Below are positions 5,709 to 6,745 of a stretch of 6,745 nucleotides of DNA, in pieces. Source of the DNA: an uncultured Eubacteriales bacterium (GTDB lineage Bacteria > Bacillota > Clostridia > Lachnospirales > Lachnospiraceae); contig UQVN01000188.1 of the NCBI GenBank assembly GCA_900544525.1, positions 1 to 6,745 on the forward strand, given 5' to 3'. A model generated the notes under the pieces. That model ran no database searches, was not told the origin of the DNA, and was given only the letters and a program-made list of their open reading frames with translations. Position 1 is the stretch's first letter, and the number at the start of each line of letters is the position of its first letter. The position numbers and the translations under genes are program-made.

Positions 5709-6635
5709 ATGAAAAAACCAGTATTAATTATTATGGCAGCAGGTATGGGAAGTCGATATGGCGGATTAAAGCAAATTGATCCAATCGATGAACAAGGGCA
5801 TATTATTATTGATTTCTCAATTTTTGACGCGATAAAAGCGGGATTTGAAGAAGTGATTTTTATTATAAAAAAGGAAAACGAAAAAGAATTTAAAAAAGCC
5901 ATTGGAGATCGCATAGAAAAACATATTAAAGTACATTATGTTTTTCAAGATTTAGAGGATATCCCAGCAGGATTTCATGTTCCAGAAGGAAGAAAGAAAC
6001 CTTGGGGTACAGGTCATGCAATTTTAAGTTGTCGCGATATCATCGATGGACCATTTGCTGTCATTAATGCAGATGATTATTATGGCCAAGAGGCTTATCA
6101 AGTGCTTTATCATTTTCTTTCTACCCAACAAGATGATGAAAAATATCGTTATTGTATGGTAGGATATCAATTAGAAAATACGTTGACAGAAAATGGGCAT
6201 GTGGCACGAGGGATTTGTGAAATCGATCAAGACAATATGCTTATTACTATTCACGAGAGAACGAGAATTGAGAAGAGAGAAGAAGACGTGGCATACACCG
6301 AAGATGATGGAGAAACTTGGATTGCGATTCCAAAGGGAAGTACTGTTTCTATGAATATGTGGGGATTTTCAAAAAGTTTGATTCAAGAATTAGAAGATAC
6401 CTTTCCACGTTTCTTAGCAAAAAATATGGAAAGCAATCCATTAAAATGTGAGTATTTCTTACCAACAGTTGTGGATAAATTAATTCAAAAAGGAAAGGCA
6501 ACTGCTACTGTATTACATTCTGGTGCACGGTGGTATGGGGTGACTTATAAAGAAGATAAGCAAGAAGTTGTAAAAGCCATTCAAAAATTAAAAGATGATG
6601 GAGTTTACCCTCAAAATCTCTGGGAAGAAATATAA
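5709..6635 (+). CDS. GT-A-fold nucleotidyltransferase, probably sugar-phosphate or related substrate
   Basis: This 308-residue protein belongs to the nucleotidyltransferases that join an NTP to a sugar phosphate or similar phosphorylated metabolite, releasing pyrophosphate. The N terminus has the nucleotide-binding loop MAAGMGSRYGGLKQ (9-22), a variant of the LAAGxGTR...PK signature in which the usual Pro-Lys becomes Leu-Lys. PWGTGHAIL (98-106) matches the base- and ribose-contacting segment, and INADDYYG (119-126) supplies the metal-binding aspartates D122 and D123. A C-terminal part (about 210-300, with VSMNMWGF at 213-220 and WYGVTYKEDK at 275-284) probably binds the acceptor substrate. 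No left-handed beta-helix hexapeptide repeats, no membrane helix and no fused kinase domain are present. The start is fixed by AAGGAGG (5693-5699), nine bases upstream, and dtd ends 36 bases before. The exact substrate cannot be read from sequence: glucose-1-phosphate, N-acetylhexosamine-1-phosphate and phosphocholine (LicC-like) are all possible. Confidence 0.88.
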   Translation: MKKPVLIIMAAGMGSRYGGLKQIDPIDEQGHIIIDFSIFDAIKAGFEEVIFIIKKENEKEFKKAIGDRIEKHIKVHYVFQDLEDIPAGFHVPEGRKKPWGTGHAILSCRDIIDGPFAVINADDYYGQEAYQVLYHFLSTQQDDEKYRYCMVGYQLENTLTENGHVARGICEIDQDNMLITIHERTRIEKREEDVAYTEDDGETWIAIPKGSTVSMNMWGFSKSLIQELEDTFPRFLAKNMESNPLKCEYFLPTVVDKLIQKGKATATVLHSGARWYGVTYKEDKQEVVKAIQKLKDDGVYPQNLWEEI

Positions 6636-6745
6636 AAATAAAGAAGAGAAAGCCTCTATTGTTATCGTTATAAAACTTAAATAAGAAGACCCGATAGAAA
6701 AAATAAAAAATATCAACAAAAAATATGTATAAAAACAAAATTTGT
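6636..6745. other. A-rich intergenic stretch with no identifiable feature
   Basis: The plus strand is strongly A-rich here. The only foldable element is a four-base AGAG/CTCT stem (6645-6648 with 6654-6657) followed by ATTGTTATCGTTAT, too weak to call a terminator. I see no start of a further gene with a ribosome binding site before the window ends, so whether the operon continues is undecided. Confidence 0.5.

Noticed and set aside
5537..5914. A 125-codon minus-strand open frame across the dtd-nucleotidyltransferase junction
   Set aside because: It overlaps two well-supported plus-strand genes and its Ile/Phe/Ser-rich translation mirrors their Asn/Lys/Glu codons.
6645..6675. Possible terminator after the nucleotidyltransferase gene
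   Set aside because: Only a four-base AGAG/CTCT stem with a five-base loop can form and the following tract is interrupted (ATTGTTATCGTTAT), so it falls short of an intrinsic terminator.

Overview
The window is AT-rich, tightly packed, and has every supported gene on the plus strand. ATG starts with strong AAGGAG-type ribosome binding sites, the AT-rich codon choice, and the gene set (PNPase close to an M16 processing peptidase, with cdd and dtd) point to a Gram-positive Firmicute of class Clostridia. The style is that of Lachnospiraceae; this placement is inference from gene content and protein flavour, not from a marker gene. It looks like ordinary chromosomal housekeeping sequence. I see no rRNA, tRNA, CRISPR array, insertion sequence, phage gene or defence locus.

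Layout. Bases 1-197 hold a promoter with a perfect extended -10 (TGG TATAAT) and a leader of about 144 nt. The leader can fold into one long, interrupted stem-loop (83-165) just ahead of the ribosome binding site of pnp. pnp (198-2285) encodes a complete polynucleotide phosphorylase with all expected domains and catalytic aspartates. A strong hairpin (2295-2341) closes the pnp unit. Next comes a gene for a single-pass, membrane-anchored, outward-facing protein of unknown function (2395-3318), itself followed by a terminator-like hairpin (3349-3386). Then come cytidine deaminase (3425-3847), an M16-family zinc peptidase (3927-5201), D-aminoacyl-tRNA deacylase (5223-5672) and a GT-A-fold sugar-phosphate nucleotidyltransferase-like protein (5709-6635). 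The last 110 bases are A-rich and contain nothing I can call.

How the genes relate. pnp probably forms its own transcription unit, with scope for post-transcriptional autocontrol through its leader. cdd, the peptidase, dtd and the nucleotidyltransferase are separated by 79, 21 and 36 bases with no convincing terminator between them, so they can be read as one operon of loosely related housekeeping functions: pyrimidine salvage, protein processing, translation quality control and nucleotide-sugar or related metabolite synthesis. The two least explained items are the pnp leader structure and the anchored protein of unknown function; neither amounts to evidence for a new multi-gene system.
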